Below are positions 27,414 to 35,469 of a stretch of 64,000 bases of DNA, in pieces; positions within the stretch are counted from its first letter, which is position 1, and every line of letters begins with the position of its first letter. The DNA is from Rhizobium giardinii bv. giardinii H152. Lineage in GTDB: Bacteria; Pseudomonadota; Alphaproteobacteria; Rhizobiales; Rhizobiaceae. A program made the translations under genes and the position numbers. The notes under the pieces are model-generated. The model worked only from the letters and a program-made list of their open reading frames with translations. It had not been told where the DNA came from and searched no databases. The stretch lies in contig NZ_KB902757.1 of assembly GCF_000379605.1 (NCBI RefSeq), positions 62,192 to 126,191 of the forward strand. The letters run 5' to 3'.

Positions 27414-28964
27414 ATGGAACCGCTTGTGGCAGACGCAGAACCGGCAAGACGCACTCGCGCGGCGCGCCCCGCGCGGCGTGACAATGCGGCAAAGATTGCG
27501 GGCGTTCCCTACATCGTCCGCAACATCCCGACCTATGATATTCTGGGCGAGGAAAATCTCGTCAAGATCGAGCGCGTCGCCGACCGGATCCTGTCCGAGG
27601 TCGGGATCGAGTTTCGCGACGATCCGGCCTCGCTCGATCATTGGAAACGGGCTGGCGCCAAGGTTGAGGGTGTGCTCGTCCGTTTCGAGCCGGGAATGCT
27701 GAACGAAATCGTTTCGACCGCGCCTGCGCAATTCACCCAGCATGCGCGCAACCCGGCGCACAATGTCGAGATCGGTGGCAGCAACGTCGTCTTTTCCCCG
27801 GCCTATGGCTCACCCTTCGTCATGGATCTCGACAAGGGCCGCCGCTACGGCACGCTGGAGGATTTTCGCAACTTCATCAAGCTCGCCCAGTCGAGCCCCT
27901 GGCTGCATCATTCCGGCGGCACGATCTGCGAACCGGTCGATATTCCGGTCAACAAGCGCCATCTCGACATGGTCTACAGCCATATCAAATATTCCGACCG
28001 GGCCTTCATGGGGTCGATCACGGCGGAAGAGCGGGCGGAGGATTCGATCGACATGGCGCGCCTCGTGTTCGGCCGCGATTTCGTCGACCGGAACTGCGTC
28101 ATTCTCGGCAACGTCAACGTCAACTCGCCGCTCGTCTGGGATGGCACGATGACGAAGTCCCTGCGTGCCTATGCCCGCGCCAACCAGGCGGCGGTCATCG
28201 TGCCTTTCATTCTCGGCGGTGCCATGGGTCCGGTCACCAATGCCGGTGCGATCGCCCAATCCTATGCCGAGACGCTGGCCGGTTGTGCGCTGACGCAACT
28301 GGAGCGCAAGGGTGCACCGGTCATTTTCGGCAATTTCCTTTCCTCCATGTCGTTGCGCTCGGGCTCGCCCACCTTCGGCACGCCGGAACCCGCCATCGGC
28401 TCGATGGTCATCGGGCAATTGGCGCGCCGGCTGAAGCTGCCGCTGCGCTGCGCCGGCAACTTTTCCAACTCCAAGCGGCCGGATGCGCAAGCGATGCAGG
28501 AAGGTGTAATGTCGATGCTGTCGGCGGTGCATTGCGGCGCCAATTTCATTCTGCATTCGGCCGGCTTTCTCGATGGGCTGCTGGCCATGTCCTACGAGAA
28601 GTTCGTCATGGACACCGATTTCTGCGGCGCGCTGCATTCCTATCTCGCCGGTGTCGTCGTCGACGACAACACGCTCGCCATGGATGCCTTTCTGCAGGTC
28701 GGGCCCGGCAGCCACTTCCTCGGCTGCGATCATACGATGCGCAACTACCAGACGGCCTTCTGGGATTCGGCCCTGTCCGACAACGAGCCGTTCGAAAAAT
28801 GGAGCGAGGAAGGCGGTTCGACCGACATGGCGACACGCGCCAACAAGCGGTGGAAAAAGACGCTGGCCGAATACGAAGTGCCGCCTCTGGATGTAGCAAT
28901 AGACGAGGCGCTGACGGACTATATCGAGAGACGCAAGAACAGCATGGCGGATGCCTGGTATTAA
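27414..28964 (+). CDS. Trimethylamine methyltransferase (MttB) family protein, non-pyrrolysine
   Basis: A 516-residue protein of the MttB superfamily (COG5598), TIM-barrel enzymes that move a methyl group from a methylated amine to a corrinoid protein. The frame has no internal TAG, so it lacks the pyrrolysine of true trimethylamine MttB and belongs with the non-Pyl homologues, known members of which act on quaternary amines such as glycine betaine, proline betaine or carnitine. A GGGAGG ribosome site lies 6 bases before ATG 27414. The next gene encodes a demethylase-type flavoprotein 31 bases away. No corrinoid protein (MttC-like) is in the window. Substrate is inferred only to be a methylated amine. 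Confidence 0.85.
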   Translation: MEPLVADAEPARRTRAARPARRDNAAKIAGVPYIVRNIPTYDILGEENLVKIERVADRILSEVGIEFRDDPASLDHWKRAGAKVEGVLVRFEPGMLNEIVSTAPAQFTQHARNPAHNVEIGGSNVVFSPAYGSPFVMDLDKGRRYGTLEDFRNFIKLAQSSPWLHHSGGTICEPVDIPVNKRHLDMVYSHIKYSDRAFMGSITAEERAEDSIDMARLVFGRDFVDRNCVILGNVNVNSPLVWDGTMTKSLRAYARANQAAVIVPFILGGAMGPVTNAGAIAQSYAETLAGCALTQLERKGAPVIFGNFLSSMSLRSGSPTFGTPEPAIGSMVIGQLARRLKLPLRCAGNFSNSKRPDAQAMQEGVMSMLSAVHCGANFILHSAGFLDGLLAMSYEKFVMDTDFCGALHSYLAGVVVDDNTLAMDAFLQVGPGSHFLGCDHTMRNYQTAFWDSALSDNEPFEKWSEEGGSTDMATRANKRWKKTLAEYEVPPLDVAIDEALTDYIERRKNSMADAWY

Positions 28965-28995
28965 GCCCGGGCATCGATCCTCCCAGGGAAACAGC

Positions 28996-31044
28996 ATGAC
29001 CCTTTCGAAAGACCCGCTGCTCCAGCCGTACCAGTTGAAGCACCTGACGCTGAAAAACCGGATCATGTCGACCGCACATGAGCCGGCCTATTCCGAAGAC
29101 GGCATGCCGAAGGACCGCTACCGGCTTTATCACGTCGAAAAGGCCAAGGGCGGCATTGCGCTGACGATGACGGCGGGCTCGGCCATCGTCTCGGAGGACT
29201 CACCGCCCGCCTTCGGCAATCTCTACGCCTATTCCGACGAGATCGTGCCCTGGCTGAAGAAGATCGCCGACGACTGTCACGAGCACGGCGCCGCCGTGAT
29301 GATCCAGCTCACGCATCTCGGTCGCCGCACCGGCTGGAACAAGGGTGACTGGCTGCCGGTTCTCAGCGCCTCTCCCGTTCGAGAGGCAGCGCACCGCTCT
29401 TTTCCCAAGGAAATCGAGGAGTGGGACATCGAGCGCATCGTCGGCGACTATGCGAGTGCCGCGCAGCGCATGCAGGCGGCCGGGCTCGATGGCATCGAAA
29501 TTGAGGCTTACGGCCACCTGCTGGACAGCTTCTGGTCGCCCGCAACCAATCACCGCGACGACGAATATGGCGGATCGCTGGAAAACCGGATGCGCTTTTC
29601 CAACATGGTGCTGGATGCGGTGCGCAAGGCCGTCGGCCCGGATTTCATCGTCGGCACCCGGATGGTGGCCGACGAGCAGTGGGATATCGGCCTCTCGAAG
29701 GAGGAAGGCATCGAGATCGCCAAACGGTTCGTCGCGTCCGGCAAGGTCGATTTCCTCAACATCATCCGTGGCCATATCGATCACGACGCGCATTTGACCA
29801 ATGTCATCCCGATCCAGGGCATGGCGTCATCGCCGCATCTGGATTTCGCCGGCGAGGTCCGCGCGGCGACGAAATTCCCGGTCTTTCACGCCGCCCGCAT
29901 CGCTGACGTCGCCACCGCCCGGCATGCGATCGCCGAGGGCAAGCTCGACATGGTCGGCATGACCCGCGCCCATATCGCCGATCCGCATATCGTCAAGAAG
30001 ATCATCGAAGGCCGCGAAGGCCAGATCCGTCCCTGCGTCGGCGCGACCTACTGCCTCGACCGGATCTATGAAGGCGGCGGGGCGCTCTGTATTCACAATG
30101 CGGCGACGGGCCGCGAGGCGACCATTCCGCACGTGATCTCGAAGACGAACGGTCCCATCCGCAAAGCGGTCGTGGTAGGCGCGGGACCGGCCGGGCTGGA
30201 AGCGGCGCGGGTGCTTGCCGAACGCGGGCATTCCGTCGAAGTCCTGGAGGCGACCGGCGAGGCCGGCGGGCAGATTCTGCTTGCAGCACGCAATCCGCGC
30301 CGCAGGGAAATGATCGGCATCGTCGATTGGCGCCTGTCCGAACTCGAACGGCTCGGCGTTCCCATTCATTACAATGTCTTTGCCGAAGCGAGCGATATCC
30401 TCGAACGCAAGCCCGATCTGGTCGTTGTCGCGACCGGCGGCATTGCGCAGAACCCGGTTCTCGAAGCCGGTGACGACCTCGTGGTCTCGAGTTGGGATAT
30501 CATCGCCGGTGCGATCAGGCCCGAGGGGCCGGTGCTGCTCTATGACGACAATGGCGCTCACACCGGGATGACGGCGGCCGAAATGATCGCGGCGACCGGC
30601 ACCGAACTGGAAATCGTCTCGCCGGAGCGCATGTTTGCGCCGGAAATCGGCGGCATGAACCATGTGCCCTATGCCAGGGCCTTTGCCGAGAAGAATGTCC
30701 GTGTGACGATCAACACGCGGCTGAAATCGGTTCGCCGCGAAGGCAATCATCTGGTTGCGGTGCTTGGCTCGGATTTCTCCGATGCAGCGTTCGTCGAGCG
30801 ACGCGTTGCGCAAGTGGTGGTCGAGCACGGTACGTTGCCGATGGCCGATCTCTATCTGGAGCTCAAACCAATGTCGCGCAATCTCGGCGCCGTGGATTAC
30901 AAGGCGCTGATCCGCCAGGAAAACCCGATCCGGATTCGCAATCGTGAAGGGCAATTCGATCTGTTGCGCATCGGCGATGCCGTGGCCAGCCGCAACATCC
31001 ATGCCGGCATCTATGATGCGCTGCGCTACGGTGTGTTGTTCTGA
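28996..31044 (+). CDS. FMN/FAD flavoprotein of the trimethylamine dehydrogenase / dienoyl-CoA reductase family (N-methylproline demethylase-like)
   Basis: A 682-residue protein with an N-terminal OYE-like FMN barrel (about 1-370) and a C-terminal FAD/NAD(P)-binding part starting at the GAGPAG loop (395-400). Such enzymes oxidatively demethylate tertiary amines (TMADH, N-methylproline demethylase StcD) or reduce dienoyl-CoA. The Fe-S region has Cys347, Cys353 and Cys365, but the second of the four expected ligands is Ala350. The pairing with an MttB-type gene suggests sequential demethylation of a betaine-like compound. ATG 28996 is preferred to the in-frame ATG at 28951, which lies inside the upstream gene. 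Confidence 0.85.
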   Translation: MTLSKDPLLQPYQLKHLTLKNRIMSTAHEPAYSEDGMPKDRYRLYHVEKAKGGIALTMTAGSAIVSEDSPPAFGNLYAYSDEIVPWLKKIADDCHEHGAAVMIQLTHLGRRTGWNKGDWLPVLSASPVREAAHRSFPKEIEEWDIERIVGDYASAAQRMQAAGLDGIEIEAYGHLLDSFWSPATNHRDDEYGGSLENRMRFSNMVLDAVRKAVGPDFIVGTRMVADEQWDIGLSKEEGIEIAKRFVASGKVDFLNIIRGHIDHDAHLTNVIPIQGMASSPHLDFAGEVRAATKFPVFHAARIADVATARHAIAEGKLDMVGMTRAHIADPHIVKKIIEGREGQIRPCVGATYCLDRIYEGGGALCIHNAATGREATIPHVISKTNGPIRKAVVVGAGPAGLEAARVLAERGHSVEVLEATGEAGGQILLAARNPRRREMIGIVDWRLSELERLGVPIHYNVFAEASDILERKPDLVVVATGGIAQNPVLEAGDDLVVSSWDIIAGAIRPEGPVLLYDDNGAHTGMTAAEMIAATGTELEIVSPERMFAPEIGGMNHVPYARAFAEKNVRVTINTRLKSVRREGNHLVAVLGSDFSDAAFVERRVAQVVVEHGTLPMADLYLELKPMSRNLGAVDYKALIRQENPIRIRNREGQFDLLRIGDAVASRNIHAGIYDALRYGVLF

Positions 31045-31048
31045 ATGA

Positions 31049-31080
31049 GAAACGGCGGCGCTCTCGCACCGCCGTTTCTT
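31049..31080 (+). terminator. Rho-independent terminator after the flavoprotein gene
   Basis: GAAACGGCGG (31049-31058) pairs perfectly with CCGCCGTTTC (31069-31078), with a 10-base loop and a TTCTT tail. It lies between the convergent flavoprotein and PRC-barrel genes and may serve both directions. Confidence 0.85.
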
Positions 31081-31099
31081 CTGTCCAACCGTAGAGCGG

Positions 31100-31708
31100 T
31101 TAGTTGTTGGTTGCAGGCTGTTCAGCCGGCTTCATGTCCGTTGCCGGCGCCGTGGACGACGTGGTCGTCGTATCGACCGGCGCATTGGCATTCTGTTCGG
31201 CTATCTGCTGCGACCTGGTCTTGAATTCCGGTGCGGCCTTCAGCGTTTCGGCAGTTTCCTGCGTGGTCAGCTTCAGGTCATCCGAATTCGGGACTTCGGC
31301 GACCGCGATGGTCTCGAGCGGAACGGCGACATTCTTTTCGCCGATGCCAAGGAAGCCGCCGACGCCAATCACAGCGGCCTCAACCGAGCCGTCCGTGGTG
31401 AAGATCACGTCGTTGATCTCGCCGATGCTCTCATCGGCAGCGTTATAGACCGTCTGGCCGATATAGGTGCTGGCCGAAATCTGGCCTTCAGCCTGTTCGG
31501 TCAGATAGCCGACAGCGGGAGCCTGCGCGGCCTGATCCAGCGGCTTCTTCATCGCGTCAGCCGGCTGTTCGCCGGTTGCCGGAGTTTCCATTGCCTGCGG
31601 TTCCGTTGCCGGCTTGGTGGTGTCTTGGGCGAAGCCGAGCGGCGCAAAAGCGGTTACGCCTGCAAAAAGTGCGCCTGCGGCGACGGAAGCTACGAGTTTC
31701 CTGGTCAT
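31100..31708 (-). CDS. Exported PRC-barrel domain protein
   Basis: A 202-residue protein with a Sec signal peptide (MTRKLVASVAAGALFAGVTA, cleavage after about residue 28, FAQ-DT). A Thr/Pro/Ala-rich linker follows, then a PRC-barrel (about residues 73-150; TYIGQTVYNAADESIGEINDV), then a Thr/Pro-rich tail. PRC-barrels bind partner proteins or RNA; periplasmic ones in rhizobia are often stress-induced. The upstream region has a GGAAC-N16-CGTT motif on this strand, the EcfG/RpoE2 general-stress promoter pattern. Exact function unknown. Confidence 0.88.
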   Translation of the reverse strand: MTRKLVASVAAGALFAGVTAFAPLGFAQDTTKPATEPQAMETPATGEQPADAMKKPLDQAAQAPAVGYLTEQAEGQISASTYIGQTVYNAADESIGEINDVIFTTDGSVEAAVIGVGGFLGIGEKNVAVPLETIAVAEVPNSDDLKLTTQETAETLKAAPEFKTRSQQIAEQNANAPVDTTTTSSTAPATDMKPAEQPATNN

Positions 31709-32127
31709 GTCAAACCTACCTTTTCGTTCTTTGTCGATCAGGGCGCGGGGGGTCCAAAGCGTTTCCGCCGCACCGGTGATACCGAAGAAACGTTCAAGGC
31801 GTGCAGTGGTTCCTTAAAAAATATGCAACGCTTGATGGAACTTTTGCGCCGCTCTTGGTCGAACGTATGATGCCGGTGCAGAAAGCTTGGCGTCCTGACT
31901 TCGATGGGGAACTGGCTGTGCAGAAGGCGCCCTTATAACAAGGCGATGCGTGTGGCTTAATATGTTGAAAATATTTTAATGGGAGAATTTGCCAGCGCGA
32001 TTGTCGCAAAATTCGATTTTTAGACGGCGCGAAATTCAATCACAACACTCTTTCTCTTTAATCGGGATATTAGCGACTACCCATTTATTCCGGGCGGATT
32101 CTGCCAATAGCGTCGAGGGTGCGTTTT
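31709..32127. other. Divergent intergenic region, AT-rich on the right
   Basis: This 419-base gap separates the PRC-barrel gene (minus) and the low-GC secreted protein gene (plus). The left part holds the EcfG-type promoter. The right part, about 31935-32100, is markedly AT-rich compared with the rest of the window (runs such as AAAATATTTTAAT) and probably contains the promoter of the plus-strand gene. No further gene is evident. Confidence 0.5.
31789..31813 (-). promoter_or_regulatory. Probable EcfG/RpoE2-type general stress promoter of the PRC-barrel gene
   Basis: Read on the minus strand: GGAAC (31813-31809), 16 bases, CGTT (31792-31789). This equals the alphaproteobacterial EcfG consensus GGAAC-N18-TT with CG before TT. 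The distance to the start codon at 31708 leaves a leader of about 70 bases. Confidence 0.6.
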
Positions 32128-32877
32128 ATGAAAATTTGTAAGTCGTGTGCTTTCTATCTAGCGCTGGCGATCAACCTATCATGCCTCGCAGCAGATCGAT
32201 CGCGCGCCGAGGAAGAGACGCGACACTCGGTTTCAAACGGGAAGACCGTGTATCTTGGTGGCGTTGCCAACATTTTAGTGCAAGTAGAAAATCCGAAAGG
32301 AAGCCTGCTTCTTCTGGCGGGAGGCAGTCAGCGCCTGAATGTTGGCGCGGATGGCACCTTCACCGATCAAGCACTAAGCGCCATTATCAGAAATAGGGAC
32401 GCTTTTGCAGCGAACGGGTTCAATATCCTGCTTGTCGATAAGGAAACCAGTCTCCGCGAGTCCGTGGAATACATGGCAGGCCTCAAGCGCCCGGTCACCA
32501 TTGTTGCGCTCAGCAATGCAACTCGGCGGACGGCAAAAGCGCTGGCGCAGGGCGCAATACCTGACAAGGTGGTTCTTGCGTCCGGCGAGCTAAACTCGCG
32601 CTCAGGGCCGTTGGATGGCGTCGCGGATATTCTTCATGATCCTGCCCTCTTGCCTCCAACATTGGTGATTCATCACCGGAAAGATGGCTGCCGCGTCACA
32701 AATCCAGCGGGCGTAGCTCCGTTTCAGGCTTGGGCCAGGGATCGTGTTCGCAAGGTTACTTGGATCGACGGAGGCACTGAAGGAACGGGAGGATGTGCTT
32801 CCTTGGGTTATCATGGTTTTGGTGGCCGAGATGCAGAGCTGGTTTCAGAAGTGGTCGATTTCGCTGCTGGCGAATGA
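32128..32877 (+). CDS. Secreted protein of unknown function, possibly alpha/beta-hydrolase fold
   Basis: A 249-residue protein with a signal peptide (MKICKSCAFYLALAINLSCLAADRS; a Cys in SCLA could make it a lipoprotein, but the lipobox is poor). The remainder has a GGSQRLNVG strand-turn, VTIVALSNATRRTAKALA in a nucleophile-elbow-like position, and the segment PPTLVIHHRKDGC, which resembles the Asp/His end of alpha/beta hydrolases. The canonical GxSxG is not clear. Codon use is less GC-rich than its neighbours and an AT-rich promoter precedes it, which suggests later acquisition. ATG 32128 follows GAGGG by 8 bases. Confidence 0.65.
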   Translation: MKICKSCAFYLALAINLSCLAADRSRAEEETRHSVSNGKTVYLGGVANILVQVENPKGSLLLLAGGSQRLNVGADGTFTDQALSAIIRNRDAFAANGFNILLVDKETSLRESVEYMAGLKRPVTIVALSNATRRTAKALAQGAIPDKVVLASGELNSRSGPLDGVADILHDPALLPPTLVIHHRKDGCRVTNPAGVAPFQAWARDRVRKVTWIDGGTEGTGGCASLGYHGFGGRDAELVSEVVDFAAGE

Positions 32878-33018
32878 CTGACAGCGCAGAGCATGTCGTG
32901 AATCTCCTGGGGGAGTTTTTGGCCCGCCCTTGGGGCAGGCGGTATTGCACGGTGCGTGCTGGCGGCGGACGGCTCGAACGCCGCCGCTCGGGCTGTAAAC
33001 CGCTTCGGGGCAGCAGTG

Positions 33019-33903
33019 TCAGAGCCGGAAAGCGGGCTCGAAGCGGCCCCTGATCGGGACGCCGAGTTCGAAGGTCTTGCCGGCATTCGGATCGGCGGTG
33101 CGCGCCGCGTTGCTCATGTTCTGGAAAGCCGAGGTCACCAGCAGCCGGTCGGCAGCACGACCGATGAAAGCCGGGCAGGTGGTCTGGGTCGCCGGCACGG
33201 CATAACGGGCCACCTTGGCTCCGTCCGGCTTGTAGACGTCCACCGCGCCCGAGCCGTAGCGGGCGTTCCAGATCAGGCCGTCCGCGTCGCAGACGGATCC
33301 GTCCACCCAACCCGGCGTCGTGTTCTCGTCGCTGATCGCGACGGGATCGCCCGTCGGCAGGCCGGTCGCCGGATCGACGCTCACCCGCATCAGGTGATTG
33401 ACCGCAGTATCGGTGAAATAGGCGGTCGTTCCGTCCGGGGAGAAGCAGATGCTGTTGGGAATGCTGATGCCTGAATAGAGCCTCGTCACCGTGGTTCCGT
33501 CGACATGGTAGAAGGCGCCGGCGCCGGCGGATTCGTCGCGGGCCATTGTGCTGATCCACAGGCAGCCAGAGGGATGCACGCGACCGTCGTTGGAGCGGTT
33601 CGTCGGGATCGCTTCCAGCGTGGCGAAAAGCGAGAGCCGTCCACTCGCCGTCTCGCGGATAAAAAGGCCCTGGTCGGATGCGATGAGCTGGCGCGTGGGA
33701 TCGATGACGGCCAGCACGCTGCCGAGGAACGGCAGCGCATGGACCGCCTTGCGGCCGGTTTCCAACTGCAGCTCGTGGAGCGCCTGGCCCTTGATGTCGA
33801 ACCACCATGCGGTGTCGGTCGCGGGGTCGTAGGTTGGGCCCTCTCCGAGCATCAAGGCTTCGTCACAGAGGACGCTGCCGGCGAACGGGATAGTCTCGGT
33901 CAT
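33019..33903 (-). CDS. SMP-30/gluconolactonase-family lactonase
   Basis: A 294-residue beta-propeller of the SMP-30/LRE family, metal-dependent sugar lactonases. Diagnostic blocks are EGPTYDPATDTAWWFDI (metal Glu near residue 20), RSNDGRVHPSGCLWISTM, PNSICFSPDGTTAYFTDT and PGWVDGSVCDADG. It starts 2 bases after the dgoA stop (TGA-cc-ATG) with GGAG 8 bases upstream, so it is the last gene of the SDR-dgoK-dgoA operon. The likely job is hydrolysis of the aldonolactone made by the SDR dehydrogenase, probably galactono-lactone. Confidence 0.88.
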   Translation of the reverse strand: MTETIPFAGSVLCDEALMLGEGPTYDPATDTAWWFDIKGQALHELQLETGRKAVHALPFLGSVLAVIDPTRQLIASDQGLFIRETASGRLSLFATLEAIPTNRSNDGRVHPSGCLWISTMARDESAGAGAFYHVDGTTVTRLYSGISIPNSICFSPDGTTAYFTDTAVNHLMRVSVDPATGLPTGDPVAISDENTTPGWVDGSVCDADGLIWNARYGSGAVDVYKPDGAKVARYAVPATQTTCPAFIGRAADRLLVTSAFQNMSNAARTADPNAGKTFELGVPIRGRFEPAFRL

Positions 33904-33905
33904 GG

Positions 33906-34538
33906 TCACGCTCCGTAGACCGCGTCATAGGCCGCGATCGTCGCCCGCGCCCGCTTGCCGACCTCGGCTGCATCCATGCCCGCCTTGTATAGGCTGGAGC
34001 CGAGGCCGAAGCTCTTCACGCCGATCTTGGCGTAGTCGGCGAAATTGGCCTCCGAAACACCGCCGACGGCGGCGATTTCAAGCTCCGGCGGCAACACCGC
34101 GCGGATCGCCGAAAGGCCCGACGGACCGAGCACGCTGGCGGGGAAGAACTTGAGCCCGGTTGCTCCGGCATGGGCGGCGGCAAGCGCTTCGGTCGGGGTG
34201 AAGACGCCGGGCATGGTGACCATGCCGCGGGCGGCGGCAAGCGCGATCACGTCCGTTTCGACATTGGGGCTCACCATCAGCCTGCCACCGACGCCGTCCA
34301 GCCGCTCGACCTGCTCCGTCGTCAGCACCGTGCCGGCGCCGATCAGGCAGCCCGCCGGCGCCATCTTCACGGCGATCTCGATCGACCGGAACGGCTCGGG
34401 CGAATTGAGCGGAATCTCGATGGCGGTGAAACCCGCTTCGATCAGGGCGCCGACCACCCCTTCGGTCTCCTCGGGCTTCAGACCGCGCAGGATGGCGATC
34501 AGCGGATATTTCATCGGCGGGAACGGGATGCGGTGCAT
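33906..34538 (-). CDS. dgoA: 2-dehydro-3-deoxy-6-phosphogalactonate aldolase DgoA
   Basis: A 210-residue class I KDPG/KDPGal-type aldolase that cleaves 2-dehydro-3-deoxy-6-phosphogalactonate to pyruvate and glyceraldehyde 3-phosphate. The opening PLIAILRGL with catalytic Glu in ALIEAGFTAIEIPLNSP, GAGTVL, the Schiff-base Lys in GLKFFPA and AVGGV are all present. Start at 34538 (MHRIPFPPMK), 13 bases after dgoK; the longer frame to 34613 would overlap dgoK. The pairing with DgoK distinguishes it from the KDPG aldolase Eda. Confidence 0.92.
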   Translation of the reverse strand: MHRIPFPPMKYPLIAILRGLKPEETEGVVGALIEAGFTAIEIPLNSPEPFRSIEIAVKMAPAGCLIGAGTVLTTEQVERLDGVGGRLMVSPNVETDVIALAAARGMVTMPGVFTPTEALAAAHAGATGLKFFPASVLGPSGLSAIRAVLPPELEIAAVGGVSEANFADYAKIGVKSFGLGSSLYKAGMDAAEVGKRARATIAAYDAVYGA

Positions 34539-34551
34539 GGTATCTCTTTCT

Positions 34552-35469
34552 TCAGGCGGGCCAGATGGCGTTGGCCGCGGCGGCGAGGCCATGGCGAACG
34601 GCTTCATCGGCATCGATGATCACGGGTTTGAGGTCGAGGGCCGACAGGGCGGATTGATAAAGGCCTGCAAGCGCCCCGGAGGCGACAAGGCAGACGCCGC
34701 TGCCGGGTTTGGCGGTCGACAGCGCGCCGGCGATTTCAAGGCCGATCAGGGTGCCGGAGAGCCGCGCCTTGGCAGCCTGCGCGCTCAATTCATGCAGCAA
34801 CTGGCCGCTGCGCACGGCAAATACCAGATTGGTGGCGAGAGCCGGGCATTTCGCAGCTTTGGCGACGGCACTCAGAAACACCGGATCGTCAGCATCAAAG
34901 GAGCCGCCATCCGTGACCGCGTGGCTGAGGATCGAATGTTTGGAGATGACGTCGAACAGTTCGCCCGTCATGAAGGTCGAGAACCCGTCGACGATGCCGC
35001 CGGTGACGCGCACCCATTTGCTGTGCGTACCCGGCATGCAGACGAGATGGCTGCCGCTTCCCAGCCGCGATAGGGCGCCGAGCAATTGCGTTTCCTCGCC
35101 GCGCATCACGTCGGGCGCCGCTTCGCTGCGCTGGGCAAGACCGGGCAGAATGCGGATATCGCGATTGGCGTCGGTCACCGTGACCGCCGCCTTGACGATG
35201 CCGGTCAAGGGCGCAGGGGTATCGAGATAGCCCGCCTCGACCCAGCCCTGGCGTGCCCCGGCCATGCCGCAGATGACCACCGGCAGATGCGGCGGGGCCG
35301 AAACGGCGGCGAGATGCGTTTCGAGGATCGATGAGAAGCCGGTCTTTGCAGCCGTTGTCATGCCTTCGCCGCTGCGGCGTTCGGCCAGGACTTCGCCGCT
35401 CTCGCTGACGATCCACAGGCGGAAGCTCGATGTCCCCCAATCCACCGCGGCATAGGATGCTGCCGTCAT
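34552..35469 (-). CDS. dgoK: 2-dehydro-3-deoxygalactonokinase DgoK
   Basis: A 305-residue sugar-acid kinase of the DgoK family. The N-terminal ATP-site strand (AAVDWGTSSFRLW) and MPGTHSKWV (the phosphate-2-like region) identify it. It phosphorylates 2-dehydro-3-deoxygalactonate to supply DgoA. Its ATG shares a base with the SDR stop codon (TAATG), so the two are translationally coupled. Confidence 0.92.
   Translation of the reverse strand: MTAASYAAVDWGTSSFRLWIVSESGEVLAERRSGEGMTTAAKTGFSSILETHLAAVSAPPHLPVVICGMAGARQGWVEAGYLDTPAPLTGIVKAAVTVTDANRDIRILPGLAQRSEAAPDVMRGEETQLLGALSRLGSGSHLVCMPGTHSKWVRVTGGIVDGFSTFMTGELFDVISKHSILSHAVTDGGSFDADDPVFLSAVAKAAKCPALATNLVFAVRSGQLLHELSAQAAKARLSGTLIGLEIAGALSTAKPGSGVCLVASGALAGLYQSALSALDLKPVIIDADEAVRHGLAAAANAIWPA

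Noticed and set aside
27414-28964. Pyrrolysine-containing MttB
   Set aside because: The frame has no in-frame TAG and pylTSBCD genes are not seen; it is a non-pyrrolysine homologue.
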